From Lentinula raphanica (lineage: Eukaryota > Basidiomycota > Agaricomycetes > Agaricales > Omphalotaceae): a DNA stretch of 64,000 nucleotides. Where the stretch lies: NCBI GenBank assembly GCA_027919835.1, contig JANVFP010000011.1:1422777-1486776 (forward strand), in the 5' to 3' direction. Shown here piece after piece: positions 51,966 to 63,515 of this stretch (its first letter is position 1; each line of letters starts with the position of its first letter). The translations under genes and the position numbers were made by a program. A model generated the notes under the pieces. The model was not told the DNA's origin, did not search any database, and saw nothing but the letters and a program-made list of their open reading frames with translations.

Positions 51966-53344
51966 TCCTATATTATAAAACCTCTGGGCGCGCTTAATCC
52001 CAGAAGCTTACTTAATAATTACAAATCATTACAAATCATTTTGGGCGCTTTTCTTCTTGCTCAGTGCTCATTTCTAAATTCTCACTGCCATCAGTGTTCA
52101 TTGACATTTCTTGAGCTCTTCTCTTTCAATCCAATTGCAGCACACTGTAGCAAGGAGGCTCAAATTTCTCTTGATTCAATAAAACTCAATTTTTTCATTA
52201 TAATTACAACACATATTTCTTCTGGCTTCATTTTTTTACCTTGAACTCCATAGTAATTTGGTAATTTTGAACTTTCTATGGGCTTTGTGTATTTATTTTC
52301 TGGATTGAAACAAGTTTGTATAAATTAGAATGCATATCCTACCACTCCTTACTGCTTACTGCTCAGAGAGATTAGAAATGTAGCACTGCAGATTTCTATC
52401 TTTACTTGAAACTTGAGAGTCAAGAAGAATCAAAGATATTTGAGTGTAAGAATTTCAGGTGGTTTGCCATTTTAATGCTGACACTGGGATGTTTCTTATT
52501 TCTCAAGTTTTAACAAATAAATCATAAGATCTTGATAGTCTTTTTGAAGAGTAATAGTTATTGGAGACAATGAGGTTGGAAGTTGAGATTAGTAAATAAA
52601 CTAAAAAAATCATTCAAAAATAAGTCACAATTGCTAATAAAATAAAATTCAAAAATGCAATAAAAATAAAAATAAAAAATCAAGAAACCAATTGCCATAC
52701 AAGTGTCATCAATGGGAAGAGAAATTAATGGATGATTTATTGATCCAGTATTTGTTAAATTAACTTGAATGTAATTAGACTGGGGAGCTCAAGAGTAGCT
52801 AGGGCACCCCAGATGGCAGACCCTTAACTAAGGCTACTTGATCCCAAACAGAGTGAAGGATAATGAACATCATTGGAGTTGAGCATACCCACATTATATG
52901 CACATGTCATATAGAATTGATTTTGGAAAACTGGGAGTTATAAAATAATGAATTGGGTGTCAGAATGAACTGGGGAAGTGAAATCAGAAGCAGAAAAATC
53001 AGGGGGAGATTGAGAGTCAAGGAAGTTGAAGGAATAGAAATTAGGTGCTGGGAAATTGGATTGAAAACTGGGAGTTATAAAATAATGAATTGGGTGTCAG
53101 AATGAACTGGGGAAGTGAAATCAGAAGCAGAAAAATCAGGGGGAGATTGAGAGTCAAGGAAGTTGAAGGAATAGAAATTAGGTGCTGGGAAATTGGATTG
53201 AAGGGCAACAAACTATGAGCTGAGACTGGAGAGTTGAGTAATTGTATTAAATATGACTTTGCCTCAAACTGACAGTTAAATGTACAGGTGCCTGGGATAA
53301 AGCATTTGCGTACTGGCGTGACGAAGTCACGGGTATCAAGCTTG
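51966..53344 (+). mobile_element. Non-autonomous Helitron-like element, copy 3
   Basis: Same element as at 18.2-21.0 kb, in the opposite orientation. It starts TCCTATATTATAAAACC after an A (51965) and ends with the CGTGAC-GAA-GTCACG stem-loop, then GGTATCAAGCTTG. It carries the same 137-bp internal duplication as copy 2 (about 52928-53203). The next base begins TCCTATACTATAAATT, the start of a related but diverged element. No coding capacity. Confidence 0.65.
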
Positions 53345-53500
53345 TCCTATACTATAAATTATCTCGAGACGCCCAAATTCCAAGTCCGCTTATTATGTAA
53401 TTCTTAGTCAGCGCCCTCTAAGCGCCTTGCCAGCCTTTTTCTTCGCACACTGGCGCTTTTTGGGCGCTCTTTCATCTCCAATACCTCATTCTGTGTGTAC
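53345..53500 (+). mobile_element. 5' end of a second, diverged Helitron-like element
   Basis: Begins TCCTATACTATAAATT directly after the CTTG end of copy 3. It shares with the 5' end of copies 1-3 the TATAAA start, a following GAGACGCCC/GGGCGCGC block, a TTATTATGTAATTC-like stretch, and a later GGCGCTTTTTGGGCGC. Further right the similarity fades. I could not find its 3' end, so the extent given is only the part with visible similarity. Confidence 0.45.
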
Positions 53501-54749
53501 TTAGTGTGCTCTCTATTTGACTCTGACCACTTTAGTATCAGGATTTTGGTATTTTCAAATACTTTGATACATGAAGTCAATGGTTATGGACTTGCCCTGT
53601 CTCTCTCAAACTTCAGATTTAAAAAATGAATAACAAAATTGGTACTCCCTTGATGGTACTTTGGAAATTGGACCCTTTTGCTGAAGTATAGATTATTCAA
53701 TGGGATATGTACAAATTCCACTTAAATAAGTAGTTTTATGGTTGATGTGGATATACACCTTACCAATTCACACAAAATAGGAAACAACTGAGGTGTGAAT
53801 ACAGCCTACAGGGTGATGGGGAAGGTTATATCTTGAGATCCTGAAGATCATCAGCAAAACATGGGATTTTGCCTCCCAGCCCCTCCAGCACTGTATTGCG
53901 CTGGACAGCACCCAATAAATTTGTCTCATATAATTGTCACGTTGTGAGAATATTCGAGCGGTTGCCAAGTGGTGCTGAGTAGTGCCACACAAAAACTGAA
54001 TTGTGCTGCGGCACTATCCAGCACTGAAAGGGTGTTGGACAGCACTTACTATTCAGCAGCACCCTTGCTGGGAGTACTGGGGATGCTGGACAGTGCTGGA
54101 CAGCAAGACCCTGTTTTGCTGATATGATGATTTTGGATGTTCAGGGTGTCATCAGATAGCCTGGAATCAGGTTTTTCTAATGAGGGTAGTGTTGGGGAGG
54201 GCTGGGTCACTGACCCTTGACCTAACCTGACCCCAAGGGGGTTGAGTCTTGACCCAACCCAACCCAACCTGACCCCAGCTTTGGAGTCAGGGTTAGGATT
54301 TTCCTTGACCCTGACTCCCTTGATGGGCCCGACCCAACCCTACGGTCTCTAGGCTGACCCAACATGATCCTCCCAACCCTAAATGAGGGGATGGTCCAGG
54401 ATCATAGGTATAGATGAGGATGGATGTCAAGATGATATGGATGCCTCATCACACAGTACACTCGGCCTGGGTAAAAAATTGTCACATACAGGTGTCTCAC
54501 ATCAAGGTAGAACAAAGGGGAAATTGCAAGTAAACCTCAATGAGGTGCTGGAAGTGCAGATGCACAAAGTCTCAACAGAGTTACAGAAACCAAATGTTCA
54601 ATGACCAATGAGAGAACTTAGAAGTGCACAGAATGTTTAGCACTGGAGGCACAAGAGCTTCACCAAGTTTCAACCACTTCAGGCACCCTCCCAAGGTCAC
54701 CAAGTTGGGATTAAAAAATCAGTAGAATAAACCACCCTAAGGGGTCTCT
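53501..54749. other. Repeat-rich non-coding DNA
   Basis: 53.87-54.11 kb has repeated direct and inverted copies of GTGCTGGACAGC / CCAGCACTG. 54.19-54.37 kb is rich in TGACCC and CCAACC steps. No gene is seen; this may be the interior of the element starting at 53345. Confidence 0.5.
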
Positions 54750-55215
54750 GCCCATGGGTAGGCCCATCATGGGCATCCCACTCCTGGGCATCCCATCCAG
54801 CTGGGCATCCCATTCATGGGCATCCCATTAGGTGGGCATCCCATTCATGGGCATCCCATCCAGGTGGGCATCCCATTCATGGGCATCCCATCCAGGTGGG
54901 CATCCCATTCATGGGCATCCCATCCAGGTGGGCATCCCATTCATGGGCATCCCATTAGGTGGGCATCCCATTCATGGGCATCCCATGTGAGTGGGTTGCC
55001 CATCTATGGGTGTCCCATATGAGTGGGTTGCCCATCTATGGGTGTCCCATACGAGTGGGCATCCCATACGAGTGGGCATCCCATCCAAGTGGGCATCCCA
55101 TCCAAGTGGGTAACCCATCTATGGGTATCCCATCCAAGTGGGTAGCCCGTCTATGGGTATCCCATCCATGGGTTGCCCGTTTATGGGTATCCCATCTAAG
55201 TGGGCTTCCCACTCA
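54750..55215. repeat. Minisatellite of GGG-CAT-CCC hairpin units
   Basis: About 30 tandem units of 15-17 nt built on GGGCATCCC, alternating with spacers such as ATTCAT and ATCCAGGT. The left half is highly regular. In the right half the core drifts to GGGTTGCCC, GGGTGTCCC and GGGTAACCC, but the GGG/CCC pairing is kept. Each unit is a small inverted repeat. The + strand frames give His-Pro-Ile repeats that are probably not translated. Confidence 0.88.
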
Positions 55216-55315
55216 TGAACATGGGATTCCCATAATTAATGCTCTCTCATTCAGGCGATGATAGGTATAAACTATATGTATAATATATACTATAATACTA
55301 TATACACTGTCCACT

Positions 55316-58300
55316 TCAGTAAACATCTGCTGAGTCTAATGCATCCAAGCAGTCCAACATGCCAAATTCCGCTCCATCATAGTCCTCTAATTCATCAGAT
55401 ATTTCACCATCATCCTCGTCTTCCTCCCTGCTACTGTTCAATACATAATCTGAGTCTAACTGAGCCGCTGCTGTTGCCAAATCATTCTGGGATGGACCCC
55501 ATGGCACTAACAACTCATGATCCAGTCGGAGAGTGGAAAGTGCTCGGTCCCAGACTACACATAAGCGGCACATTTCTGAGCGCCTCAGGTGAAGTTGATA
55601 GATGATATCATCCTCTGTTATCCACATACAATCAAACGACAAGCTAGATTCCACACTGAAGACCAACGTACCTGTTTCATGCAATCTCCCAATAGCCTTC
55701 TCCAAAGCCTCCCATTCATCAGCAAACCATTCTCGCATGACCCGAACTTCATGACATAAACGACGCAGCTCTTCGTCGCACCTATCCCGCAGTAGGATCC
55801 CCTTTATGCCAGTTCGAACTTGTTCATCAGCAAGCCATGGCGGGAGTTGTAAAGTATCATCTGTATTCGCCAGACCAATATCATCCCAAATGGAATCGTC
55901 GATGTCTAGTGTGAAAAGTTCTTTAGTTGGGATGGTACGCGGAGCGACAGCATGCGGGGGCGCATTTCCAGCTTCTATCATATCCGACAGCTTGACACAC
56001 AAGCCATTGTAGGTCCGTGCTAAAGATTCAATGCCGGGATCACGTCGTTTCACCGCGTCTGCAGTGTGAGCATGTACACAGCTGCACGTTAGGTTCACAA
56101 ATGTCGTGCAAATGAAATCTGTGCAAATCAGGGAAACATGCTTTGTGTGAATTCTGCACAAGATTTGTGTTGAAAACTGCCGATACGTCTTTTGTACAGA
56201 ATCTGCATAGATGATTCACCCAAATTTCTCTAAAGTTTGCATTTGGGCAAGAGTGGGATGACAGCAACTCCGTTGGATTTGTGAGAATTTTTTATCTGCA
56301 CAACCATTGTGCAAATTGGTTGCACAAATTTCATTGAACCTCCCCTTCGTGGAAATTGACGCGGCTTTGACTGCCATTTCTTGCAAATTGCGAGGTCGCC
56401 GCGTCACATGTATTGAAATCCAGGAGCACATGAGCTTGTTGATATAAACAGCCCGTGGCTGTTTTCGTTGAACTTGTCCGTCTTTCTTCCCTTCCCTCTC
56501 TTTCGAGCTTCCCTTTTCTCGCTTTTTTCTCTAAGTCAACTTTCCTGGCAATGAGATTCATGAGCGGTGTACCCGGAAGCCACGACCTTGGAGGCTGAAG
56601 CTCACTGCACCGTGATTGAATCTCAACATCATTGTCGTTGTCCACCACGTCCTGTTACGCGTCGCTGAATATAGAGCCAGTGTATCAATACATCAAGGTT
56701 TGTGTATGGCTGCTATCTTCCTAAGAACTTCTAAGCTGTTGTCTGATGTTGCTCTTCAGGGCAAGATTCAAAACTTCGGACAACTTACAAGAGCACAGGT
56801 GATTAACCTTTTTTTTATCAGCCTCTTTCGTTGTTGATGCCACTTCGCAGAACTCAAACCGATATCTGAAGGCCATATGTAGTCAGATGTCATTGGTGTA
56901 TATAATATCAGTACTGTATACTATATGTTGGACTGTACATAGTATGTATGAAAAATATGAAACAATTTTTAGGAAAAATTTCTAGTCCGTTGGCAAGGGG
57001 AATGACAGCGTTCGATGCATAGGAAAGTTCCGAAAAGACCTGAGCGACCGGGAAGTGTTCGTGGTTATTTGCGCAAACATTCCAGCAGGATTTGTACAAA
57101 AGATGGGTTTGGCAAAATCTGGGCTGATGAGAATTTCACGAACTTTGCATGAAGGTTGTGCGAAATCTGGCAATGCCGGATTTGTACGACGTTTGCTCGG
57201 TTCTGGTGCAGCTGTGTAGTTGACGCTCAGAGCCTGAATTAAACTGAATGAGTACAAATCTCGCTATAGAGAACATAACTCACTACTCATTTGTCGTCGG
57301 AAGGACCTTTCCAAGCGATCCCGTTCAAACTTTCTTGCTTTGAGCTTTTCTCGCAAACGCACTTTCACCGCCTTTGCGTTCAAACGGGCCGCTATGAATG
57401 GACTTGATGCAACCTCGCGATACTCAGCCTTTCCTTCTACTCCCAAAGCTCGCTCCTTCGCCAGCAGATCTTTATCTGCCTTGCGTAGTTTCAGCGCTTG
57501 CTCTTTCAAGTCTACGCGAGCTTCTTCGACTTCATAGGGTTCCGCATCAACATCAGTCACAATTTCCTCTAACCTGCGAACACGATCCTTCAAGGCGTCT
57601 CTGACATCTCGGAGCCGAAGTGCTTCCTTTACTGCTTTCTTTGCTGCATTCCGGGACTGTTCTATAACAAAGCTCAACTTGAATACATTTGAGGATGAAG
57701 TATAGAGGACACTTACTTGGTAGCGGTTGTGTTTGATGTTTCACCTGCTCTGCCCATTGACCACGTAAAAACTCCGAGTTCTTCATCGAGAACCTCACAT
57801 CCTTCTCTCCCTCGAGCCTTTTTTCCTCAGCAATCTTCCACTTGCGTACGATCCACGTAGCTAGTGTCCAAAGGCTTTCATGATCGGAGTGTTGTATTTG
57901 CGCGTTCAATGAATATATTCGAAGATGGTGCTAGAAATGATTGAGTAACACGACAACTCATGATTCCAAAAGAGACGTACACCACAAACCCGAAGATAGG
58001 GTATCAGTTTACTGATGGAATGCCAGAAACGCTCACATCCCTCGCCATCGGAAAGACCAAAACCTTTGCATTTGCGGGGATGGTAGATGCACTGACAGGG
58101 CCAATTATGTCCAAAAGCATGGAAGACTGAGATTGCGAATGAGATCCGTGAGAGGTAGTCTTTGAGAAATCCCCATTTGACGCAGCTCCGCTCCAAAGAG
58201 CACCCAATGTCATAAAGCAGACCAACCGTATAGGAGGTTGGGAGATGTTGGAATAATGTGTCTACTAACACGAGGGCATAATGTCGTCTCTCCCCGGGGG

Positions 58301-59863
58301 TCGTGATGTTCACAAGCCAAAGTACTCGATCATGGCGACACAGTAGTCCCATGAGTCCCGTCGAGTCGAAGAATCGGGTGCTAGCTTTCTCACGAGCACC
58401 ATCTGCTGCTGTGAAACTCTCCTCGCAAGCGTCCAGTACCGACTTGGGGACCTGCAGGGAGCCTTCATATCCATCTTCTTCTTCTTCACCTTTGCTCTTA
58501 TCGGAATTGCGACCACTTGGTCGCACGTTTTCCACGAAATCTTGCCAAGTAATAACATCGGACTCTGGAACAAACACAGATTTCGGATGTTGTCTTTCCG
58601 GGTCTCGATGCGAGCGTGCATTGTTCTTTTGCGTAAAACAAGCATCCAGACAAACGATACAAGACAAACTGCAGCGAATCAGTTAATGTCCGTTGATTGA
58701 AGTTCAAGAACCACTCACTCTTCCGTTGATTCATTGCGGCCACCGAAGCACAAAGGACACCGCCGTCGCAGATAATCACTAGGACGAGTCTGCGTTTCGC
58801 TTTCGCTCTCAACCTCATCATGGCGAACGCGTTTATGCTGATGGCGAGATTCAGTATTGTTTGCAGCAGACGACGTTGGTGATGGATTTATTGAGTGTCT
58901 AGCGCGTTCGATGGTACGATCCACATACTCTGTTGCTACATCTTGTAGAGTGTTGAACCACTGCAGGGCATTTCCAAATCGCCGACGTAGAGGGTCCTGA
59001 AAATGTGCATCAATGACACTGCTTGAATGAAATAATACGCGATAACACTATACCTGAGTATGCAGATGATATCCTTGAGATCTAAGGAAATCCTGCAATG
59101 TACTGCACCAAGCAGTGTTGTTCGGAGATATGCGAAGGTTCAGGCGTGTCACAAAATCGAGAACCCTGAGATCGACTGCTAGAGATGGTTGTAGCGGCGT
59201 GCATCCGAACAACCCCAACCTCATAAGCTGAACAGCGGCTGGAAGACAAGAACATATTCGAAGGTTGAGTTCTTCTAATTCTGTCTATCATCGTCAATCA
59301 TCAGCATATAGAAAATCAACGATGCGACACTCACGGTGGAACCGTACTATGATTACCTTGAGCTCCCGCGGCCGATTCATACAAACACATTCCCCTATCG
59401 CCTCCCTGGGCTGCTCCGCCAAATTACGGGAAACAGCGATGTAGTTGAGAAAAACCCTAACCAGGCGAGGGATAACATCCTCAGTCCAGCGTTTATATTG
59501 CGCGACACGTTTGCGCTGATGACTGGTGTCTCGAGGAGGAGGCGCAGCAGTTGGCGATGAGGGTGCTACTGCGACCGTGGAAAGTGCAAAGTCGGTGCGT
59601 TGTCTTGTAGGAGTTGTCGTTGTGACTAGATCGGTATCACAGGAGGGGCGCACTTGAAAACCAACTTGACCTCGAGGTGTTGGGAGTGGAAATCGTTGGG
59701 TGTACGATGCTCCAGATGTCAGTAGGACCTCGCGTGTTGTTTCTTTGCGCCTCTTTGTTGGGGAACTTGAACGAGAGCGTATCAGGGCGTAGGATTCTCT
59801 GGTGATGGGGGTAGGAGTGTGATCAGTTTCACGAAAGTGTTTAGGAAGGCGCGGACGAGACAT
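55316..59863 (-). CDS. KDZ-superfamily transposase
   Basis: DDE-type transposase of the Kyakuja-Dileera-Zisupton group, common in Agaricomycetes. The N-terminal exon MSRPRLPKHFRETDHTPTPI is Ser/Thr/Pro-rich and leads to KRVAQYKRWTEDVIPRLVRV. Cysteine-cluster remnants follow (RRCPLCFGG near 58.75 kb, SCIVCLDACFTQKNN at 58.65 kb). The catalytic core has FDSTGLMGLLCRHDRVLWL, VGLLYDIGCSLE, SVFHAFGHNWPCQCIYHPRK and GFGLSDGEGCERFWHSISKL, giving two Asp and one Glu in the family order. Coiled-coil (KARKFERDRLERSFRRQ) follows, then AVKRRDPGIESLARTYNGLC and IDDSIWDDIGL, ending DALDSADVY at 55316. An intron at about 57.28-56.07 kb is swollen by an inserted element, but its splice sites and phase still fit. 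No stop codon is seen in the exons, so it may be intact. Confidence 0.83.
56077..57216. mobile_element. 1.14-kb TIR element inserted in an intron of the KDZ gene (TA target)
   Basis: The ends are inverted: CACAGCTGCAC at 56077 and GTGCAGCTGTG ending 57216, with weaker inverted similarity continuing inward (ACAAATGTCGTGCAAAT against ACAAACGTCGTAC-like sequence). A TA dinucleotide flanks each end (56075-56076 and 57217-57218), the usual Tc1/mariner target duplication. Inner sequence repeats GTGCAAAT-type motifs. No transposase frame is seen, so it is non-autonomous. Removing it leaves a normal intron of about 75 nt. Confidence 0.75.
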
Positions 59864-60267
59864 GGTGGATTGGGATCAACAAGCAGAACCACCAACCTTC
59901 GATTGTCTTGAAGATGGCCCAATAAGTCAACGCTCTAGCCGTGCAGACGGTAAAGACAAGGATAAAGGATCATCAGAGGAACAATGGCAATGGCTAGTTT
60001 AACGTCATTTCGGACGCCGGTCTTGTTATTGTTCCTCATGCTCAGATGCCACCGCCGGGACATGTCCATCGAGATGGAGAGAAGTACGCGACACTCATTC
60101 AATTCAAATGCAAAAACTGTAAGAACTGGATTTATTTCTTCTACGGCAAAGACCTCACTTTTGGCGTCTTGCCTATCCGACCTTACTGTTTTCCCAACCA
60201 ATTGAACACCGTATGATGCAAACATTCTGATTGTCCATCGAGTATATGAAGAAGATGCAGAATTACA
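59864..60267. other. Spacer between KDZ gene and KOW-like gene
   Basis: A 96-codon minus-strand frame (59935-60225) and a 73-codon plus-strand frame overlap here. Neither is recognisable. The minus-strand one could be a remnant of a longer gene. Confidence 0.4.
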
Positions 60268-61766
60268 CTACGGTCGTATTTCTGGGCTGGCATGAGAAAG
60301 TAGTTGGCGCTGAATAGCTAGCATCTCCGTCGATTTCCTTCGTACCTCCTTACTTTCACGAACATACTCCAGGTCATCTGGATGTAGCTCTATTCTCTCT
60401 TCCGTCACAATTTCGTTCCCTCCAGAAAATGTAACCACCGCCAAGATGAACCACTTGTTGTCATCAGATTTACTTCCTTTGAAGAAGTAGTATAGTCGAC
60501 GAACAAGCTTCCCTATGTGCTCTTCATTGCCTCCTATGACAACCATCAATCTCTTCTCCGTGCTTGGTTTTGGTCGGTCGCGGTGTCTTAACACTGCCGA
60601 GCTGTGAACGAAAGTCTCCCCTACCTTGACCCTAGCTTGATCTATCTTGAACAAGATCGAACCGTCGTCGCAAGGTGTAGGAATCACGTATCGTTCTCCA
60701 GCTTTCGTCCTGAGTGTGTCGTATGCGCCCCCGTCAATGTCTACGCGAATCGGTAGCCCCAACAGCTGCTTATGAAAGAGGAAGTGGTGTGTCTCCGATG
60801 CATTTGGATATATTGATGATGCAAAAGCTTCATGAAAGAGGGTCAGTGGAAAGGATTTACAGGCCTTAATATTACGCACTTGATGGTCTTTCTATAGCAT
60901 TACCTGGGTACCATGCTCCAATGAACTCATACATAGACTTCACAGAATCCGGATCATATAGGGGTGTTCTTGGACGAGGAGGAGCATCGAAACGAGAGCC
61001 GGCCGACTTGGAAGGACTGAAAGCTGGGTTTGGAGCGAAAAAGGATTGTCGCCAAGTAGCAGGAAATGCTTCTTGGAGCAGCTGATGTGTACTGTTATCC
61101 TTCGAATGAGCTTACTCCGCATTCAGTAGTGATTTGAGTACTTACCGGTACTCTCGAACATCATCATAATCCAACTTGACTTTTGGGTTGACGACGTTCG
61201 TTGTCGCTAGATTGAGCTCCACCAGCAGAGAAATTCCACTAGCCCGAGGTTTCTTCTGAAGATTCAGGGGATATTTGTTGACCTCCCGGACAGTTCCAGT
61301 GATACCGTGCCAATTTCCTTGAACGACGAGCACGCATACACCAAGCCAAGGCTCTGGGCCTGTCTTCATTCTGTGAAGAGTGCGATCGATTCGAAAGTAG
61401 TCAAAGAAAGTCAAAGATTTGTTCGTGTCAAGAACGAGATTCTCCAAGGTTCGCATAGATCTAAGCATTGTTCAGATATTATTTGGTTCATACCAGAGCG
61501 TTCACTTACTGTGATTGTACAACTTCGGTGTAGTCTAGTTCTACGGAGCAATGACTCGAAGGCACATAGACCAGTAGACGAACCGAACCATGTCCGTCAG
61601 CCCAAGCCCTCTTGATATTTCCTTTGACCGGACTACCAAGCTCGAATTTGGTAACGATGACATCGATGTCTTTCCAGGGGGTGTTCGTAAGTGCTAGAGA
61701 AGTTGTCGAGGTCTCCGCTGTTGCGCGGTTTTTCCGCGCAGGCGTGCAATGATCAAAAAGATCAAC
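60268..61766 (-). CDS. KOW/Spt5-like hypothetical protein, 5' incomplete
   Basis: Multi-exon gene whose upstream end is not found. The first readable segment is VDLFDHCTPARKNRATAETS, then TPWKDIDVIVTKFELGSPVK and VRLLVYVPSSHCSVELDYTE. A second similar module reads CVLVVQGNWHGITGTVREVN with LDYDDVREYR. Next are SMYEFIGAWYPG and a long last exon with PIRVDIDGGAYDT, ending ASPEIRP at 60268. The modules with G-x-W-H-G-x-x-G-x-V-R look like KOW repeats. From memory of Agaricomycete genomes, proteins of this kind occur in many copies near transposons; I cannot confirm that here. A stop lies at 61767-61769 just upstream, so the N-terminus is lost or sits in an exon I cannot place. Confidence 0.6.
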
Positions 61767-63515
61767 TTAGACCGTTGCATAGTATCAATAAGGACTGTAG
61801 TGAGCCCGAACTAGCAGTCAAACTTGTATCAGTATAAGCTAGGATACAGATCCTTTGGCAGGATCAGCCATGAATATCCACTTAGAGCTATTGCTCGCAC
61901 CCTTGGTCGGGGATCCTTCAAGAAGGCTGACTACTGGTACGAGCACACCAAGGGAATATCGACTTAGTATCAAGATCTGCCGGATCGGCACAACTGAGTT
62001 TGGTACTTGGCTGTGATGACGGAAATTTCACTTGATCTAGCAGATCAGACACGATGAGGACCTATCCGGACGAGTTACCACACGGAAACCCTACGCAAAG
62101 TAGCGGAAACCGTCGGAAACATGATGATCTAGTATTTCCGTGGCAGTACGGGTGAAACCCGCAGCGGAAACACGCATATGTTCAAGTTCTAAACTGGGAT
62201 ATAGCGTATGCTATGTACAGCTTTGACCAGTACTCACGGAAACGCGCGGAAACCTACGGAAAACACTTCTGAAGCATTTATCTGCATTGTCCGCTCCGGA
62301 ACACCAGGCTATATGCATACCGTTCGAAAGCTACGGACCAGACCTACCTGATCCGCGAGATCAACCGCTGTTACGAGTCTATCTCAGTAACTTGGGAAGA
62401 CCACTACCATTCCGCGGAAGCAAATTCGTCGGAAACACTTGAGCAACACAGGCAGGAGCCACTCTGACGAGTTAGGCACCCTAGCATGTGGATGCCGCAC
62501 AGACCATGGTCGGAACTTGCTTGGTCTTCTAGATCTGGCGAAAGTACGACGAAATACGGACAAGTTTCATCTTTTTCTCTGTTTTCTTTACTATTTCCTT
62601 GCGTGTTTGTATCGTTTCAGTCATATTTTACTATTTAAGTGTATATTATCGGACTCCGTCCGTAGAAATAGCTAGATCTACTAGATCAAGGACAAATACG
62701 GGTATTGGACTTTTCGTAGTGTACTTAAAGACCTGTATCCGCACAAATGAAACAAGTTTCGCGCCCAGATCTCTCTGAACTGGTAATCCTTTTCATCCAT
62801 ACGTGGGAGTAAAGGCTTCTAAGCCGTACCGGACCTTGCAGATTAAGTGTGTTACTTCATCGCGATAAGCCCGACTTTTGAGTGGTTTGACTTGGTGTCT
62901 GTCACTTGCTAGTTGAAGGTAGACTCCGTTCCGGAGATACAGAGGACTTGGTCTCAGGTTGTGCCGAGTGAACGTGCAGAGTTTTGGTGGCTCTGTTCAA
63001 GTTGACACGTAGTGATTGGTGATCTGCGTGATCTTCGAGGTTTTACTGAGAATAGTGATCAGTACTGCTTCACCCGGGAGCGGAATCGATTGGTCTACCA
63101 TAACGTCTGGTACCCCGTTGCTTTCCGAGCCTAAAAACCCTTATCCGAGTGGAAGCCACTCAAAACAAACCCCTTAGTCCAGATCTTACGACTGGTATAT
63201 CCGTGTCACTTCGTTCTGCTGACCAGTATTGCTGATCTAAAAGATCTTACAAGACTGCGTTCGACTTGAGATATAAGATAGTGCGGAATCTCTGACAACG
63301 CCCCACACCTCGCTATAAATACAATTTGATTGACGAATCCGTGAAGTCGTACTCTGTGTTCGTGCTAAGTGACCTGTCATAAGGCATTATACTAAGAACC
63401 GACTTTATACCTCGTTATCTGGAGCCCACCGCGAGGGGTGGAATCTATATTTTGGTCGAACTCGAGAAATCTTCTTGATTTCTCAAAACTACTGCCTTTG
63501 ATCGAATTTATTTGA
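61767..63515. other. Non-coding region, possible LTR/leader of a retroelement
   Basis: No coding frame of note. Seven exact CGGAAAC motifs lie at 62093-62436. TGGAGCCCACCGCGAGGGG at 63420 starts with TGG, like a tRNA primer-binding site, but no CA-ending LTR border sits directly before it. The region precedes a gag-like frame, so it may be a long LTR plus leader. With only one copy visible, the borders cannot be set. Confidence 0.35.

Noticed and set aside
54816..55022. His/Pro/Ile repeat protein over the minisatellite
   Set aside because: The frame is a by-product of the repeat, the unit length is not constant in multiples of three, and it has no start context.
61723..61739. GCGCGG-TTTTT-CCGCGC hairpin as a terminator or element border
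   Set aside because: It lies inside the readable frame of the KOW-like gene (PARKNRATA) on the other strand, so coding sequence explains it.
63420..63440. TGGAGCCCACCGCGAGGGG as a firm primer-binding site
   Set aside because: No LTR end (CA) lies directly before it, and I could not assign a matching tRNA. Kept only as a weak hint.
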